In this document: positions 62,346 to 64,000 of the stretch, one piece after another
How positions within the stretch are numbered: the stretch's first letter is position 1
How the letters are laid out: each line of letters opens with the position of its first letter
The notes under the pieces: generated by a model
The model's input: only the letters and a program-made list of their open reading frames with translations
What the model was told of the DNA's origin: nothing
The model's database searches: none
Position numbers and translations under genes: made by a program
NCBI GenBank assembly: GCA_009845425.1
Contig: VXZQ01000004.1
Coordinates: 54,494-118,493, forward strand
Source: Holophagales bacterium
GTDB taxonomy: Bacteria > Acidobacteriota > Thermoanaerobaculia > Multivoradales > Multivoraceae
Length of the DNA stretch: 64,000 bases
Direction: 5' to 3'

Positions 62346-63950
62346 ATGGCGACGTTCACGCACCCGGGTAGCCGGGCCGATCTGCTGCTGACGCTCGCGC
62401 GGCTGGCCTTGCCGGACGCGGTCCGGCGGAGCAAGCAGCCGCTGGCGGTGGCGATCTTCGTTGCCGTCCTGTTCCTCGCGTTCGCGACTGTCGCGACCCT
62501 GGGGCTGCTTCCGGTGATCTTCGCCATCGAGAGCGAGGTCCTGCGGAGAAACCTCCTGAGCCTGATCGCCTGTTCCGTGACGGCGATCGCGTTGCTCGCC
62601 CAGGTGCTGCTTCGAGTGCCCGTCACCTGGCTGCTCGATCTGGAGGACCTGCTGCGGCTGCCAGTCGGCTTCCGCGACTTGTACGGTCTTCGGTTTGCCC
62701 TGAGCACGATGGGCTACTGGCTCCCCGTTCTCGGTCCCGCCGGCGTCTACCTCACCGTCATGAGATCGGGAGGTATCAGCGGAGTGCCGGTCACCCTGCT
62801 CGCGATCCTGAGCCTGCTCTGGATCTTCGGCCGTACCGCGGCGATCCTGTCGCTTCTCGTCAACCGGCCGGTCGAAGGCAAGCTCGGCGCCCTGGCCATC
62901 GTGGCGATCATTGCCGCGTGCCAGGGCGCGATCATGCTCGGGGTGCTGGCCTTCGGCGGGGAGATCGCTTCCGAAGGGCTCACTCGGGCGATCGAGGAGT
63001 CGGCCGTTCTCGGCGGCCTCGGCTACACGCCGCCCGGCCTCGTCGCCGGCATCGTCCACGAACCGGGGCCTTCGGCGTCGAATCTGGTGAGACTCGGCGT
63101 CCTGATGGGCGTTCTCGGCGTATTGGCCGTGCTCGAGAATCGGCTCCTGCTTCGCAGCTATCTGGGACGTCCCGGTGGCGACCGGCGCACGGCTTCCGGA
63201 AGCCTGCCTCTTGCCAGGCTGCTCCGCAAGGCGAAGCGTCTCACTCCAACGGGCGTCCTCACGCTGGTCGAGATCGAGTGCCTCCTGCGTCTGAAGCCGG
63301 CACGTCTGGTTCTCGCGTTGGTCCTGGGTACCTCCCTCGTCCTGGTGCCCACCGCAGGGGGCTTCGCGGTGGGGCCGGCGGCGCTTTTCGCCATCTTTCT
63401 GAACGACTTTCGCATCGGCAAGCAGCCCCCGACCTGCCACGTATGGCGGGAGTCGCTCACACTGCCGTTGCCGGTCCGGGAGATCTTCAGCGCACCGGGC
63501 CGTGCGATGAACGTCGTCATCCTCTTCGCCGTCGCGTTCATCCTGGGACTGACCCCGCTTGAGTGGTTCGGCTGGCCGTTCTTCCTGGTCGCCGTCTGCC
63601 TGATGATCGCGGGGTTCCTCATGGCCGCCGCAACGTACGGCCTGATTCAGCTTCGCTGGTCCCAGCGCAACGAAGGGCTCCTGCACGACCCCGACGGCGC
63701 CAGGCTCGGCGCCACAATGGTCGCCGTACACCTCGTCGGCCTGCCGGGCGCACTCTCCTTTCTGCTCTGGGCGCTCCTGGAACGCCAGCGCGTGACTCCA
63801 CCGACTGCCGGACTCATCGCAGCGGCAGTCCTCCTCCTCGCCGTCGCAGCCGCATACGTCTCTCGACGAAGGCAGAGACGGATGCTGGCGGCTCGCGGCC
63901 GCGAACTCCTGCTCAAGGACCCATCCCACCAGACCCCTGCCCCCAACTAA
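62346..63950 (+). CDS. ABC-2-type permease, multi-spanning
   Basis: 534 residues from the ATG at 62346 with about 11-12 hydrophobic segments. The stretch A-L-F-A-I-F-L-N-D-F followed by L-P-L-P-V-R-E-I-F matches the conserved N-x-F-G ... L-P-x-x-R pattern of ABC-2 permeases that export peptides, lipids or drugs. It has no ATPase domain, so it must pair with a separate nucleotide-binding protein, probably the gene starting at 63996. The likely role, inferred from position, is export of, or immunity to, the small peptides upstream. Confidence 0.75.
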   Translation: MATFTHPGSRADLLLTLARLALPDAVRRSKQPLAVAIFVAVLFLAFATVATLGLLPVIFAIESEVLRRNLLSLIACSVTAIALLAQVLLRVPVTWLLDLEDLLRLPVGFRDLYGLRFALSTMGYWLPVLGPAGVYLTVMRSGGISGVPVTLLAILSLLWIFGRTAAILSLLVNRPVEGKLGALAIVAIIAACQGAIMLGVLAFGGEIASEGLTRAIEESAVLGGLGYTPPGLVAGIVHEPGPSASNLVRLGVLMGVLGVLAVLENRLLLRSYLGRPGGDRRTASGSLPLARLLRKAKRLTPTGVLTLVEIECLLRLKPARLVLALVLGTSLVLVPTAGGFAVGPAALFAIFLNDFRIGKQPPTCHVWRESLTLPLPVREIFSAPGRAMNVVILFAVAFILGLTPLEWFGWPFFLVAVCLMIAGFLMAAATYGLIQLRWSQRNEGLLHDPDGARLGATMVAVHLVGLPGALSFLLWALLERQRVTPPTAGLIAAAVLLLAVAAAYVSRRRQRRMLAARGRELLLKDPSHQTPAPN

Positions 63951-63995
63951 CCCGCCCCCCCCACCAAAAGGAAAAGACACCGGAGGGAGAAATAA

Positions 63996-64000
63996 ATGCA
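63996..64000 (+). CDS. Start of next gene (3' truncated)
   Basis: Only the ATG and two further bases lie in the window. GGAGGGAGA at 63982-63990 is an excellent ribosome site five bases before it. From the position, after an ABC-2 permease lacking an ATPase, it may be the partner ATP-binding subunit. Nothing in the sequence confirms this. Confidence 0.5.

Noticed and set aside
62190..63980. 596-residue minus-strand ORF over the permease
   Set aside because: Very Gln/Arg/Glu/Asp-rich translation typical of antisense reading of a GC-rich hydrophobic gene; the plus-strand permease has membrane segments and family motifs.
1..64000. CRISPR array, tRNA or rRNA gene
   Set aside because: I saw no regularly spaced repeats and no cloverleaf- or rRNA-like segments while reading both strands; a covariance-model scan would settle tRNAs.

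Overview
The window is GC-rich (roughly two thirds G+C by eye) and densely coded. It comes from a diderm bacterium: there are lipoproteins, Tat and Sec signals, DUF5916 proteins with a predicted outer-membrane-like barrel, and a periplasmic Cu/Zn superoxide dismutase. Planctomycete-type cytochrome proteins (DUF1549/DUF1553 with DUF1501), two DUF5916 paralogues, PQQ-type propeller enzymes, a DUF3604 protein and an S9B dipeptidyl peptidase together resemble Acidobacteriota (Thermoanaerobaculia-like), Gemmatimonadota or Planctomycetota-related heterotrophs. I lean towards Acidobacteriota, but there is no rRNA or marker gene to prove it. I saw no tRNA, rRNA, CRISPR array, insertion sequence or prophage.

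Layout. 1-9.4 kb: the end of a dienelactone hydrolase, a GST, a VapBC toxin-antitoxin pair next to a solitary D12-class adenine methyltransferase, a PQQ-like propeller protein divergent from a photolyase, then a minus-strand run (two SnoaL-like lipoproteins, GST-like protein, MFS transporter). 9.5-28.5 kb: one long plus-strand run. It opens with an unusual fusion of an endonuclease/exonuclease/phosphatase domain to a beta-lactamase-type serine hydrolase. It continues through two DUF1549/1553 + DUF1501 modules, a cytochrome-WD40 protein and a pre-peptidase-domain protein, many with overlapping start and stop codons, and ends with a PQQ dehydrogenase, a divergent SDF-family symporter and SodC. 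28.5-45.8 kb: HigBA, a DUF3604 protein, an SDR and a MatB-like acyl-CoA synthetase (minus strand), two tandem lipoproteins of an unrecognised family, a hydrolase-PQQ dehydrogenase-TrkH run, a RutE-like nitroreductase with a sodium/solute symporter, and an unrecognised exported protein. 45.9-59.3 kb: dipeptidyl peptidase IV, a metallo-beta-lactamase-fold protein, two tandem DUF5916 proteins, a PhyH dioxygenase and a SWIM-SNF2 helicase that ends at a strong intrinsic terminator.

59.4-64 kb, past that terminator, is the most interesting part: a compact locus that looks like an undescribed peptide-production system. It encodes a possible small leader ORF, a membrane-anchored thioredoxin-fold protein (CGNC), a membrane-anchored stand-alone C39 peptidase, and four consecutive small precursor-like proteins, each with two cysteines in its presumed mature part. 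One of these (61089-61262, 57 codons) has a classical double-glycine leader, and another joins a Sec-type signal to a double-glycine junction. An ABC-2-type permease follows, and the next gene starts just at the window edge. The inferred job is secretion, C39 cleavage and disulfide closure of hydrophobic bacteriocin-like peptides. Function is inferred from sequence features only.
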